The position numbers and the translations under genes were made by a program. Of a stretch of 14,461 bases of DNA, positions 6,518 to 13,876 are shown piece after piece. The notes beneath the pieces are model-generated. The model was not told the DNA's origin. It made no database searches and worked only from the letters and a program-made list of their open reading frames with translations. Within the stretch, counting starts at the first letter, position 1; each line of letters starts with the position of its first letter. This DNA is from Halobacteriales archaeon SW_9_67_24 (lineage in GTDB: Archaea; Halobacteriota; Halobacteria; Halobacteriales; Halococcaceae), in NCBI GenBank assembly GCA_003022685.1, contig PXSV01000104.1, positions 7,330 through 21,790 on the forward strand, written 5' to 3'.

Positions 6518-7213
6518 ATGGATCGAAGCCGCCAGCCGGCCGCCGATTCGTCGGACCAGGCCCGGCCGTCGTCGGTGGATCGACGCCGGGCGCTGCTCGG
6601 GGCCGCCGGTCTCGTTACGACCGCACTCGCCGGCTGTCTCGGCAGCGGTACCTCGGGGAGTTCCGGAGGCTCGGGCAACGCGACCACCCGCAGTGGTGAT
6701 CCGTTGTCGGCCCCGGTTCGGGGTGATCCCGAGGCCGGCGTGACCGTCGCGGTGTACGAGGACTTCGCGTGTCCGCACTGCCAGAGCTACAATGCGGAGA
6801 TCCTCCCCGAAGTCGAGTCGGAGTACATCGAACCCGGGACGATCCGGTACGAGCACCGCGACTTCCCGCTCCCGGTCGACGACCCGCAGTCGTACTACGC
6901 GGCGAACGCGGCCCGCGCCGTGCAGGACCGCACCGGCGACGAGGAGTTCTGGACTTACGCGGACCTGCTCTTCGAGAACCAGTCCTCGCTCGGCGGGGAC
7001 CGCTACGCGTCGCTGGCCGACGAGGTGGGCGTCGACGGCGATCCGGTTCGAGGCGCCGCGGCGAGCCGTGTGTACCGAACCACCGTCATGGGCAACAAGA
7101 ATCGCGGGAAGGACGAGGGTGTGACTGGAACGCCCGGCGTTATCGTCGACGGAAACGTCCTCTCGGGGTACTCCTTCGACGCGATCAGCTCCGCCATCGA
7201 GTCGGCGCGATAG
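6518..7213 (+). CDS. DsbA-family thioredoxin-fold Tat lipoprotein
   Basis: This 231-residue protein is probably an extracytoplasmic thiol-disulfide oxidoreductase. The N-terminus has a twin-arginine segment (DRRRALLGAAG, Arg22-24) and a lipobox, LAGC with Cys40, followed by a Gly/Ser linker. The thioredoxin-like domain starts near residue 72 (DPEAGVTVAVYEDFACPHC) with the active site Cys85-Pro-His-Cys88. The cis-proline loop GTP is at 204-206 (TGTPGVIVDG). CPHC is the DsbA-type pair, favouring oxidation of partner proteins. The order DPEAGVTVAVYEDFACPHC, then YEHRDFPL, matches the DsbA/Thioredoxin_4 family (PF13462). The gene ends 7 nt before the tRNA methyltransferase gene, which lacks a promoter of its own, so the two are likely cotranscribed. 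The functional link between them is not obvious. Confidence 0.88.
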   Translation: MDRSRQPAADSSDQARPSSVDRRRALLGAAGLVTTALAGCLGSGTSGSSGGSGNATTRSGDPLSAPVRGDPEAGVTVAVYEDFACPHCQSYNAEILPEVESEYIEPGTIRYEHRDFPLPVDDPQSYYAANAARAVQDRTGDEEFWTYADLLFENQSSLGGDRYASLADEVGVDGDPVRGAAASRVYRTTVMGNKNRGKDEGVTGTPGVIVDGNVLSGYSFDAISSAIESAR

Positions 7214-7220
7214 CCGAGCA

Positions 7221-7757
7221 ATGCAGGACGAACCCCCGGTCTGGGTGCTCCGACTGGGCCATCGACCGGGCCGCGACGAGCGGATGAGTACCCACGTCGG
7301 GCTGACCGCTCGCGCGCTCGGGGCCGATCGGGTCGTGTTCGCCGGCAGCGCCGACGGGCCCCAGAAAACAGTCAGCGACATCACCGAGCGCTTCGGCGGT
7401 CCGTTCGACGTCGAGGCGCGCGAGTCCTACCGACCGCTACTCCGCGAGTGGGACGGACAGGTGGTGCATCTCACGATGTACGGACTGCCGATCGAGGACT
7501 GCGAGGCCGAGATCCGGGCGGCCCACCGCTCGGAGCCGCTGCTCGTCGTCGTCGGTTCGGAGAAGGTGGCCGGCGAGGTGTACGACGCCGCCGACTGGAA
7601 CGTCGGCGTCACGAACCAACCCCACTCCGAGGTCGCCTCGCTCGCGGTGTTCCTCGATCGGCTGTTCGAGGGCCGCGAGTTCGACCAGGAGTGGGTCGAT
7701 GCCGAGCGGACGGTCGTCCCCCAAGAACGGGGCAAGCATGTCGAGCACTCCGAGTGA
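7221..7757 (+). CDS. trm56: tRNA (cytidine(56)-2'-O)-methyltransferase
   Basis: This 178-residue protein is the archaeal Trm56, a SPOUT-class enzyme that uses S-adenosylmethionine to methylate the 2'-OH of C56 in the T-loop of tRNAs. Recognisable family segments are VLRLGHRP (9-16), THVGLTARALGAD (24-36), VVHLTMYG (81-88), VVVGSEKV (109-116) and NQPHSEVA (132-139). The last two build the trefoil-knot cofactor site. The length is normal and there is no export signal. The ATG lies 7 nt after the DsbA-like stop codon and no TATA element is seen just upstream, so expression probably comes from that gene's promoter. The tfe gene follows after 61 nt with its own promoter. The initiator tRNA at the end of this window carries the C in its T-loop that this enzyme would modify. 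Confidence 0.93.
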   Translation: MQDEPPVWVLRLGHRPGRDERMSTHVGLTARALGADRVVFAGSADGPQKTVSDITERFGGPFDVEARESYRPLLREWDGQVVHLTMYGLPIEDCEAEIRAAHRSEPLLVVVGSEKVAGEVYDAADWNVGVTNQPHSEVASLAVFLDRLFEGREFDQEWVDAERTVVPQERGKHVEHSE

Positions 7758-7787
7758 GTTCCCGTGTCGAGCCGCGGTAAACGATGG

Positions 7788-7793
7788 ATTTAC
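7788..7793 (+). promoter_or_regulatory. TATA box for the tfe operon
   Basis: ATTTAC is centred about 27 nt before the ATG of tfe at 7819, giving a leaderless operon transcript for tfe, DUF2110 and DUF5803. Confidence 0.5.
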
Positions 7794-7818
7794 CCGCCCC
7801 GACGCCCGAGAGCGGGCA

Positions 7819-8337
7819 ATGGCGTTTGAGGACCTCCTCGAAGATCCCGTGGTCCAGACCTATCTCCACGAGCTCGTCGGCCCGCGCGGGATGCCCGTCG
7901 CCGCCGCGCCGCCCGACGGCGAAGTGACCGACGAGGAGCTCGCCGAGGACCTCGGCCTCGAACTCAACGACGTCCGGCGCGCGCTGTTCATCCTCTACGA
8001 GAACGACCTCGCGAGCTACCGCCGGCTCCGCGACGAGGACTCGGGCTGGCTTACCTACCTCTGGACGTTCGAGTACGAGTCGATCCCCAACAACCTCCGC
8101 GACGAGATGGGGCGGCTGCTGGAGGCCTTAGAGGAGCGCCGGGAGTACGAACGCAACAACGAGTTCTACCTGTGTGAGGTCGACTCGCTGCGCTTCGAGT
8201 TCGGCGAGGCGATGGAGTTCGGGTTCGAGTGTCCCCAGTGTGGCTCCGCGCTCGAATCGATGGACAACGACCGGTTGATCGACGCGATGGACGACCGCAT
8301 CGACGCGCTCCACGACGCGCTCACCGTCCCCGCCTGA
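7819..8337 (+). CDS. tfe: Transcription factor E, alpha subunit
   Basis: This 172-residue protein is archaeal TFE, which joins TBP, TFB and RNA polymerase at promoters and helps open the DNA. Residues 1-90 form the winged-helix domain (DEELAEDLGLELNDVRRALFILYENDLASYRR). A linker helix (NNLRDEMGRLLEALEERREYER) leads into the zinc-ribbon region at 117-142, and a C-terminal helix follows. In the ribbon the metal-site positions read Cys119-X2-Asp122 and Cys138-X2-Cys141, so the canonical second cysteine is an aspartate. The ATG at 7819 is favoured by the TATA box; an upstream in-frame extension is not supported. The stop codon shares one base with the DUF2110 start (TGATG), indicating coupled translation. 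The family assignment is firm. Confidence 0.94.
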   Translation: MAFEDLLEDPVVQTYLHELVGPRGMPVAAAPPDGEVTDEELAEDLGLELNDVRRALFILYENDLASYRRLRDEDSGWLTYLWTFEYESIPNNLRDEMGRLLEALEERREYERNNEFYLCEVDSLRFEFGEAMEFGFECPQCGSALESMDNDRLIDAMDDRIDALHDALTVPA

Positions 8338-9002
8338 TGGTCGTTCTCGCCACGAAGTGTTACGTCGACGGCGACGCCCGCGAGCGCGCGCTCGACGGCC
8401 TCCGATCGCTGGTCGACAACGCGATCGGCGATCTCGCCGTCGAGTACGAGGTCGGCGTCCGCCACGACGACTTCCCCTCGGTGACGGTCGACGGGGAGGA
8501 CGGGGTGGCCGCACGGAACGTCCTCCGCGAGGAGTGGGGCGCGATCACGCCCGAGTTCGAACGGGGTGAGATCTATACGGGAACGCTCGAATCGTGGGAC
8601 GAGTCGGGGTTCGTGCTCGACGCCGGCGAGGACGTGCGGGTGCCGGCCGAGGAGATCGGGCTGGGGCCCGGGAGTCCCGAACAGGTCCGGACGCGGTACG
8701 GCCTCGTCCAGCACCTCTCGCTCCGATTCGTCTACGGCGAGCCCTCGCGCCTGGCCGACGATGAGCGTGACCGGCTGTACGACTGGACGCGGGGTACGGG
8801 GCGAGTGAACGCGAACAGCGCGACCCGGGGCGAGGTGCGCGCGACGGTGAATCGTGCGGGCCACGCCGGGGACATCGTGACCGTCGAACGCCTCGGGCTC
8901 CTCGAACAGAGCGTGATCTGTCGCGAGGGCACCGATCCGCCGGGCCTGCTCGCGAGCATCGGCACGCACCTGCCTGCCGAACTCCTCTGTGTCGTCCCAT
9001 GA
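8337..9002 (+). CDS. DUF2110 family protein
   Basis: This 221-residue cytoplasmic protein belongs to DUF2110, an archaeal family of unknown function usually encoded next to tfe. A first region (1-68, MVVLATKCYVDGDARERALDGLRSLVDNAI) is alpha/beta. A central segment at 77-108 (GEIYTGTLESWDESGFVLDAGEDVRVPAEEIG) has the spacing of an S1/OB-like strand set, which would suit RNA or nucleic-acid contact; that reading is mine. The C-terminal region (NRAGHAGDIVTVERLGLLEQSVICREGTDPPGLLASIG) is conserved in style with the family. The ATG at 8337 overlaps the tfe stop by one base, and the stop overlaps the next start by four, so it sits in the middle of a coupled operon. The genomic link to TFE suggests a role in transcription or RNA metabolism. 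Confidence 0.85.
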   Translation: MVVLATKCYVDGDARERALDGLRSLVDNAIGDLAVEYEVGVRHDDFPSVTVDGEDGVAARNVLREEWGAITPEFERGEIYTGTLESWDESGFVLDAGEDVRVPAEEIGLGPGSPEQVRTRYGLVQHLSLRFVYGEPSRLADDERDRLYDWTRGTGRVNANSATRGEVRATVNRAGHAGDIVTVERLGLLEQSVICREGTDPPGLLASIGTHLPAELLCVVP

Positions 9003-9763
9003 CGCGACGGCGACTCCTCGCGTTCGGCCTCCTCGTCGGGTTCGTCGCGCTCGCGGGCTGCTCGTCGGTCTTCGGCCCGGGAACGGGCGGGGCCGGCGAC
9101 GCCGCCAACACGAGCTACGACTGGGACACCGACGGCACGAACGCCACGATCGACGTCACCGGCGGGAACTACGAGGCGGTCTACGAGATCGACAACGAAT
9201 CGACGCTCCCGGTCTTCCGGCGGAACGAGCTCGGCCAGAACCAACCACTCGGGGTCTCCGCGCTGCAGTTCCGGTATCCCGACGGGCGCGTCGTGACCAC
9301 GGACGAGGCGTCGGGGTTCAACGTCTCGACCAAGCGCAGCCGGGCGGTCATCAACCTCCCGGCGGAGAACGGGAAGGTCGCGTTCACCGCGTCGGCCGAG
9401 GGCAAGCGCTTCGCCACCCGCACGTTCGTCGAGGGGAGCTACGAGGTCACGATCCCGAAGGGGATGCGGGTGAACTACGAGCCGCTCGCGAAGGTCTCCC
9501 CCGGCTACACGAACAAGCGGATGGTCGACGGACGGGTGCAGATCAGGTGGAACGACGTCGACGCCAGCGCCGTGATCGTGCGATACTACCTCCAGCGTGA
9601 CCTGTATCTCTTCTTCGCCGGGGCCGCCGTGTTGGTGGTCGTCGCGGCCAGTGGCGCGCTCTATTACCTCCGGCAGATCCGCGACTTGGAGCGCCGGCGG
9701 AAGGAGGCGGGCCCGGATGTCGACACCGACAGCACGGACGACGGACCGCCGAGATTCGGGTAG
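8999..9763 (+). CDS. DUF5803-type lipoprotein with C-terminal membrane segment
   Basis: This 254-residue protein appears to be the haloarchaeal DUF5803 family found after tfe and DUF2110; I recognise it by context and general pattern. The N-terminus is a Sec-style lipoprotein signal (MTRRRLLAFGLLVGFVALAGC, Cys21). It also has an arginine cluster, so Tat export is possible. Residues 40-195 form a beta-rich outer domain (ATIDVTGGNYEAVYEIDNES). Residues about 201-224 (DLYLFFAGAAVLVVVAASGALYYL) form one membrane helix, followed by a charged cytoplasmic tail (RQIRDLERRRKEAG). The start overlaps the DUF2110 stop as ATGA. Function is unknown. Its place in a transcription-factor operon is odd for a surface lipoprotein and may reflect conserved gene order rather than shared function. 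Confidence 0.82.
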   Translation: MTRRRLLAFGLLVGFVALAGCSSVFGPGTGGAGDAANTSYDWDTDGTNATIDVTGGNYEAVYEIDNESTLPVFRRNELGQNQPLGVSALQFRYPDGRVVTTDEASGFNVSTKRSRAVINLPAENGKVAFTASAEGKRFATRTFVEGSYEVTIPKGMRVNYEPLAKVSPGYTNKRMVDGRVQIRWNDVDASAVIVRYYLQRDLYLFFAGAAVLVVVAASGALYYLRQIRDLERRRKEAGPDVDTDSTDDGPPRFG

Positions 9764-10117
9764 AAACGCGCCAGTCGCCGTCCTGCTTGGAAACGGTGGC
9801 GCGCGGGAGTGCGCCGAAGGCGCACGACTCGTGCGAGGTCTGCGCGAGCGGTGCGAGGGGCGACCAACGAGAGCCCCTCGATGCGAACGGCGAACGTAGT
9901 GAGCCGTGAGCGAAGCGAGCGCAGGCTCGTCAGAGCGAAGCTCTGAGGGTGGATGAGCGAAGTGAGCGGAGCGAACGGAGCGAATCGGTTGGGGAGGTGT
10001 ATGCCTTGCGGTACTCGTTTGCCTCGGGCCTCGTCTGCGGTGTTTCGGCTGGCATCGGAGTCTTTTGATACGCTCTCGTATGATTTCAAGCGGCGACAAC
10101 GCGGCTCCCGGGACTAC
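9764..10117. repeat. Gene-free region rich in GC palindromes with GAA loops
   Basis: No gene is supported in these 354 nt. The stretch 9809-9990 is dense in inverted repeats. GTGCGCC-GAA-GGCGCAC is perfect at 9809-9825. CGAGGGGC at 9854-9861 pairs with GCCCCTCG at 9873-9880. CGAGC-GCAG-GCTCG lies at 9916-9929. TCAGAGC-GAA-GCTCTGA is at 9930-9946. GAGCGAAGCGAGC (9908-9920) and GAGCGAAGTGAGC (9955-9967) are near copies of one another. The first hairpins follow the DUF5803 stop and may end the tfe operon. Similar GAGCGNAGYGA words recur after the tRNA at 13975 and 14177, so this is probably a dispersed haloarchaeal intergenic repeat type. Positions 10000-10117 show nothing recognisable. Confidence 0.6.
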
Positions 10118-12427
10118 TCATGACGGTAACTCCGCCTGGTCGACGCGGTAGATCGTCACGCCCTCGAACTGCTGAGCGACCTCGACACCTCGAAGCCCAG
10201 CGACGGTGATCCCCTCGTACGCTGCGCGCTCGTTCGGGCCGACGTAGACGTACTCGATGTCGTACTCCGCGAGGAGCCGTGCCTGTTCCTCGGAGTTCCC
10301 CTCGTAGATGGTCTCGACGTCCGCGACGCGCTCGCGGTAGGGTTCGGTCCCCCGGTAGCCCGTCTCGTGGCCCCAGCCCGCGACCGTCGGCAGCCCCGTC
10401 AGGCTGGAGGGAGCGTTCACCCAGCGGTAGGGTTTGCGGGGGTCGTCGTTGCACCAGCAGCCAGGCAGCGAGGCGATGTGTGGCTGGCCGGATCGATCGT
10501 CGAGCCACGCGATGGCGGCCGCCTCGTCGGGATGGGTCGCCGGGACGAACGCGCGCGCGTCGAGCGTAGGGTCGTCGACCTGTGCCGTTGCGCCCTCGCT
10601 CGTGAACTGGTCGGTCAGCGCGAGGCCGCCGTAGATCGACGTCGAGAGGACGACCCCTGCGAGCAGCGCGCGGCCGGCGACCCGCCATCGGCCCGCCATC
10701 GCGTCGGCGACCCCGGTGGGACGGGTGTCGACCAGCCACGCGGCCATCGCGCCCGCCGCGGTCGCAAAGAGGATCCAGATCTGCGCGTAGGTCTTGAACA
10801 CCGTGTTGAACCGGCCCGGCCCCGCGTTCTCTTGAATGTAGACGAACTCGACGAGCAGGACAAGCCCCGCGCCCGCGACCAACAGGACGGTTTCGTAGCC
10901 GACATCCGACACGGTCGCCGAGTTGTGCGCTTCGGCGGTCCCGCCGTCGGACTCGGTCGGTCGCCCCCGAGCGCCGGCCGAGCTCGGTCGTGTCACCGTC
11001 CGATCCGCGTTTCGACGGGCCGCGAGCACGAGCCATCCCGCGAGGAGGAGCGGGCCGAACACCGCGACGGCGGCCGCATCGGCCAGCCACGCGATCGCGA
11101 CCAGGCCGGCGACGAATGCGCCGTAGACCAACAACAGCGGGCCGAGCGCGCTCCGCTCCGGCAGGAACGCGACCGCGCGGCCGCTCGCCGAGCCGAGCCA
11201 GAACGGGAGCGACCACACGACCCCGAGCGCGAGGACGACCGCCGCGGCCACGAGCGCGGTCGCCGTTCGCACCACCTCTCGGCCGACTCCGGCCGTTCCG
11301 GCGGTCGGGAGTCGCGCCGTGATTTGCTGCGGAAACAGTCCTCTCGGGTCGGAATCGGCGAACGTCATCGCGAGCCAGCCGATCCCGGCGATGGTCGGAA
11401 AACTCCACGTGTTGACGACCGCGAGCAGGCCAGCAAGAGGGGGTACGGCCCCGAACGCGAGAAGTCGCCGTCGCCACACCGCGTCGGCGGGCGCACGGTA
11501 GTAGGCGAACCAGCACGCCGCCGCCAGGAGGAGGAAGGGCGTGCTCAGCATGTGGGCGTGGAGATCGCCGTTGAGCCACGCGAACAGCGGGAACTCGGTC
11601 GGGATTATGAACGACTCGGCTGGGATAACCCGGCTCGCATCCCAGTAACTGAACGCCGCGGGCGAGGCCGCGAGCCCCTCGATCCCGACGCCGAGCCACG
11701 CGGCGACCGATTCCGTCGCGCCATCGGGAAGCGCCCACAACACCGCCCGGCCGGTGGTTTCGAGATTGCTTGCGAAGCCGACGAGGAAGGCCGCGATCAC
11801 GCCTGCGGTCCGGGCCGATCGGCCGCGTTCGGCCGCGATCGCACCGGCGAGCCCGTAGGCCGCGGTCACGACCATCGCGTAGAAGCCTGCGAGCGCGAGG
11901 TTGTACGCGTAGCGCGCCTCCGTAAGAGTGAGCTTCGCGAGCAGCGTCGTGAGGAGGTGGCCGCCGTAGTAGTACTGGACTGATTCGCCGGCGAACCAGA
12001 AATCCTCCGGCGGGAGGTGGGACGTCCGGAAGAGCGATTTGAGGAGGCCGAAATCGAGGAACTTCTCGCCGCCGCCCGGATGTATCGCCGGATCAACCGC
12101 CCGGACGGCGATCATGAACAGGAAGGCGAGCGCGAACACCGCCGCCGGGGCGAGCGCTCGCCGCACGCCGATCTCGTTGCGATCGAGCCGACGGAGCGCG
12201 ATCGCGGACAGCCCGACGAGGACCGCGATTCCGGCGACGAGGCCGGCGACGAGCGAGAAGTGGCCGACCCAGTAGGCGACGCAGCCGACGACCGCGAGCG
12301 AGAGCGGGAGCGCGAGGGCAGCCCCGCGGTCGGGGAACCGCCGGAAACAGAGTGCGGCCAGTGGCGCGCCCGCGAGTCCGAGGGCGAGGAAGACGGCGAG
12401 CCACCGGACGACGAGACCGTACTCCAT
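10118..12427 (-). CDS. DUF2298 'YYY' multi-pass membrane protein
   Basis: This 769-residue integral membrane protein belongs to DUF2298 (PF10060, also called the Chlor_Arch_YYY domain), found in archaea and Chloroflexi. Hydrophobic segments alternate through most of its length. The name-giving motif SVQYYYGGHL is at residues 149-158 (Tyr152-154), after EKFLDFGLLKSLFRTSHLPPEDFWF. A loop with Asp288-Leu-His-Ala-His292 follows WLNGD. The last 140 residues are a soluble domain (AAIAWLDDRSG, GWGHETGYRG, LLAEYDIEYVYVGPNERA). The overall plan and the polar first loops resemble GT-C membrane glycosyltransferases; this is inference and the activity is untested. The ATG at 12427 fits a TATA element 24-25 nt upstream. 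It is divergent from a glycosyltransferase gene. Confidence 0.88.
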   Translation of the reverse strand: MEYGLVVRWLAVFLALGLAGAPLAALCFRRFPDRGAALALPLSLAVVGCVAYWVGHFSLVAGLVAGIAVLVGLSAIALRRLDRNEIGVRRALAPAAVFALAFLFMIAVRAVDPAIHPGGGEKFLDFGLLKSLFRTSHLPPEDFWFAGESVQYYYGGHLLTTLLAKLTLTEARYAYNLALAGFYAMVVTAAYGLAGAIAAERGRSARTAGVIAAFLVGFASNLETTGRAVLWALPDGATESVAAWLGVGIEGLAASPAAFSYWDASRVIPAESFIIPTEFPLFAWLNGDLHAHMLSTPFLLLAAACWFAYYRAPADAVWRRRLLAFGAVPPLAGLLAVVNTWSFPTIAGIGWLAMTFADSDPRGLFPQQITARLPTAGTAGVGREVVRTATALVAAAVVLALGVVWSLPFWLGSASGRAVAFLPERSALGPLLLVYGAFVAGLVAIAWLADAAAVAVFGPLLLAGWLVLAARRNADRTVTRPSSAGARGRPTESDGGTAEAHNSATVSDVGYETVLLVAGAGLVLLVEFVYIQENAGPGRFNTVFKTYAQIWILFATAAGAMAAWLVDTRPTGVADAMAGRWRVAGRALLAGVVLSTSIYGGLALTDQFTSEGATAQVDDPTLDARAFVPATHPDEAAAIAWLDDRSGQPHIASLPGCWCNDDPRKPYRWVNAPSSLTGLPTVAGWGHETGYRGTEPYRERVADVETIYEGNSEEQARLLAEYDIEYVYVGPNERAAYEGITVAGLRGVEVAQQFEGVTIYRVDQAELPS

Positions 12428-12448
12428 GCAGGAATCCGGGAACCGGCG

Positions 12449-12454
12449 CATATC
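12449..12454 (-). promoter_or_regulatory. TATA box for the DUF2298 gene
   Basis: The minus strand reads GATATG, centred about 25 nt upstream of the ATG at 12427, fitting a leaderless start. It shares the 127-nt divergent region with the glycosyltransferase promoter. Confidence 0.45.
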
Positions 12455-12525
12455 CCTCTTGTGGGATCGGCGAACCGAACAGGTCGAACGGAGCATCGAG
12501 GCGGCCGACCGCGCGTTCCGAACCC

Positions 12526-12531
12526 CTTTTG
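12526..12531 (+). promoter_or_regulatory. TATA-like element for the GT2-GtrA operon
   Basis: CTTTTG is centred 26-27 nt before the ATG at 12555. It supports that start over the upstream in-frame ATG at 12426, which overlaps the divergent gene. Confidence 0.4.
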
Positions 12532-12554
12532 TCCGCGCCCACGGAGGTCCCTCC

Positions 12555-13331
12555 ATGCATCGGTCCGTCGGGATCATCGTGCCAGCCTACCGACCCGACG
12601 TCGATCGCCTCGCGACCTATGTCGCCGCGATCGACGAGCGCTGCGCCCCGACGACGATCCGGATCGAACTCGACGCTCCCCGATCCGGGGTGGCCGAACG
12701 ACTCGCGGACCTTCCGGCGACCGTCGCCACCTCCTCGTACCGGCGGGGGAAGGGACGGGCGATCACCGCCGGGTTCGAGGCGCTCGACGCCGACGTGCTC
12801 GCCTTCGCGGACGCCGACGGGAGCACGCCCGCCGACTCGCTCGCCGACGTGATCGCGCCCGTTCAGCGGGATGGGACGGCGCTCGCGGTCGGCTCGCGCC
12901 GCCACCCCGACGCGACGATCGCGCGCCATCGGACGTTCGCGCGCCGCCGGCTCGGCGACACGTTCGCGTGGCTCGCCCGCCGCCTTCTCTCCCCCCAGCT
13001 GTTCGACTACCAGTGCGGCGCGAAGGCGATCTCGCGCGAGGCGTGGGCAGCGATCCGCGAGCACCTCTACGAGCCTGGCTTCGCCTGGGACATCGAGCTG
13101 GTGGCGGTGGCCGATGCCTTCGGGCTCTCGATCGAGGAGGTGCCGATCACGTGGCATGACCAGCCCGACTCGACCGTGTCGCCGATCGAGACGTCGGTCG
13201 CGCTCGCCCAGGGGTTGCTCGCCGCGAGGCACCGGGCGGCGCTGATCGCGGAGAGCCGACTCCACGGCGCGATCGCCGCGCGGCGCGAGGCCCCGACCGC
13301 CCTCGTGGACACGGGCCGTCCCGATCGATGA
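12555..13331 (+). CDS. Family 2 glycosyltransferase (dolichyl-phosphate hexosyltransferase-like)
   Basis: This 258-residue protein is a GT-A-fold family 2 glycosyltransferase. It opens SVGIIVPAYRPDVDRL, the usual first strand. GKGRAITAGFEALDADVLAFADADGS holds Lys66 and the metal-binding DxD (Asp86-Ala-Asp88). DYQCGAKAISREAW (151-164) and WDIELV (178-183) match the conserved acceptor and catalytic regions of dolichol-phosphate mannose/glucose synthase-like enzymes. EEVPITWHDQPDSTVSP follows. It has no membrane anchor, so it probably works at the inner face of the membrane and transfers a hexose from a nucleotide sugar to a polyprenyl phosphate. The stop codon overlaps the GtrA start by four bases. 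That pairing is common where GtrA handles the lipid-linked product. Donor sugar is unknown. Confidence 0.88.
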   Translation: MHRSVGIIVPAYRPDVDRLATYVAAIDERCAPTTIRIELDAPRSGVAERLADLPATVATSSYRRGKGRAITAGFEALDADVLAFADADGSTPADSLADVIAPVQRDGTALAVGSRRHPDATIARHRTFARRRLGDTFAWLARRLLSPQLFDYQCGAKAISREAWAAIREHLYEPGFAWDIELVAVADAFGLSIEEVPITWHDQPDSTVSPIETSVALAQGLLAARHRAALIAESRLHGAIAARREAPTALVDTGRPDR

Positions 13332-13834
13332 GTGCGCGCTCGCTGCTTGCCGACCTCCGGGCCCGCCTCGCAAGTGGCCGGCTGACGGGCCGAGTGCTCG
13401 AACTCGTGTCGGCGGTCCGGTTCGGCCAGTTCGCCTCGGTCGGCGTCGTCGGCGCGCTGTTCGACGTGACGACCGCGACGGCGCTGCGCGAACTCGGCGT
13501 CTTCCCCGAACTCGCCGTCCTCGTCGGCATCGAGGTCTCGGTCGTCGTGATGTTCTTCCTCAACGACAACTGGACGTTCGCCGGGGAGGGCAGCAGGGGA
13601 CTCCGTCCGACGCTCCGGCGGCTGCTCCGCTCGAACCTCGTTCGTACCGGCGGTATTCTGGTCCAGCTCGCGGTCTTCCGGCTGCTCTATCGCGTGGTCG
13701 CGGTCGATCTCGCCGTCGCGGGGCTCGACGCCTGGTTCGTCGTCTCGAAGGTCGGCGGGATCGGTGCGGGGCTGCTCGTCAACTACGTCGCCGAGAGCCT
13801 GCTCACGTGGCGGGTGCACGCGGGGTCCGAGTGA
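13328..13834 (+). CDS. GtrA family membrane protein
   Basis: This 168-residue protein is a GtrA-family (PF04138) membrane protein with four predicted helices. The first helix carries RFGQFASVGVVGALFD (31-46), the second ends with FFLNDNWTF (76-84), and the last has GLLVNYVAESLLTWR (148-162). All three are hallmark segments of the family. GtrA proteins are thought to move polyprenyl-phosphate-linked sugars across the membrane for surface polysaccharide or lipid decoration. Here the start overlaps the GT2 stop as ATGA, so the two are translated together and likely act in sequence: charging the lipid carrier, then flipping it. The N-terminal 25 residues are basic and presumably cytoplasmic. The flipping role is established only for some members. 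Confidence 0.88.
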   Translation: MSARSLLADLRARLASGRLTGRVLELVSAVRFGQFASVGVVGALFDVTTATALRELGVFPELAVLVGIEVSVVVMFFLNDNWTFAGEGSRGLRPTLRRLLRSNLVRTGGILVQLAVFRLLYRVVAVDLAVAGLDAWFVVSKVGGIGAGLLVNYVAESLLTWRVHAGSE

Positions 13835-13846
13835 TGAATCACAACC

Positions 13847-13852
13847 CTTAAC
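13847..13852 (+). promoter_or_regulatory. TATA-like element for the initiator tRNA gene
   Basis: CTTAAC is centred about 27 nt before the mature tRNA 5' end at 13877, so transcription may start at or close to the mature end. It lies 12 nt after the GtrA stop codon. Confidence 0.4.
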
Positions 13853-13876
13853 CAACGGACAGCGATACGAAAAGAT

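Noticed and set aside
6410..7384. Upstream in-frame extension of the epimerase gene
   Set aside because: The extension is antisense to the DsbA-like gene. The epimerase N-terminus at 6409 already begins right before the NAD-binding motif and has a promoter-like element.
9664..10089. 141-codon minus-strand open frame in the palindrome-rich region
   Set aside because: It spans the repeat cluster and the end of the DUF5803-type gene. Composition is basic, unlike haloarchaeal proteins, and there is no domain.
10080..10151. 23-codon plus-strand ORF near the DUF2298 gene end
   Set aside because: It overlaps the end of the DUF2298 gene in antisense, the nearby A/T patch is wrongly spaced, and the peptide shows no features.
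10086..11738. 550-codon open frame on the minus strand in another phase
   Set aside because: It overlaps the DUF2298 gene in a different frame and encodes an Arg/Gly-rich sequence without any family motif.
10367..11983. 538-codon open frame on the plus strand
   Set aside because: It lies antisense to the DUF2298 gene and is a GC-rich shadow. Its product is an Arg/Glu-rich string without domains, while the opposite strand has clear membrane-protein features.
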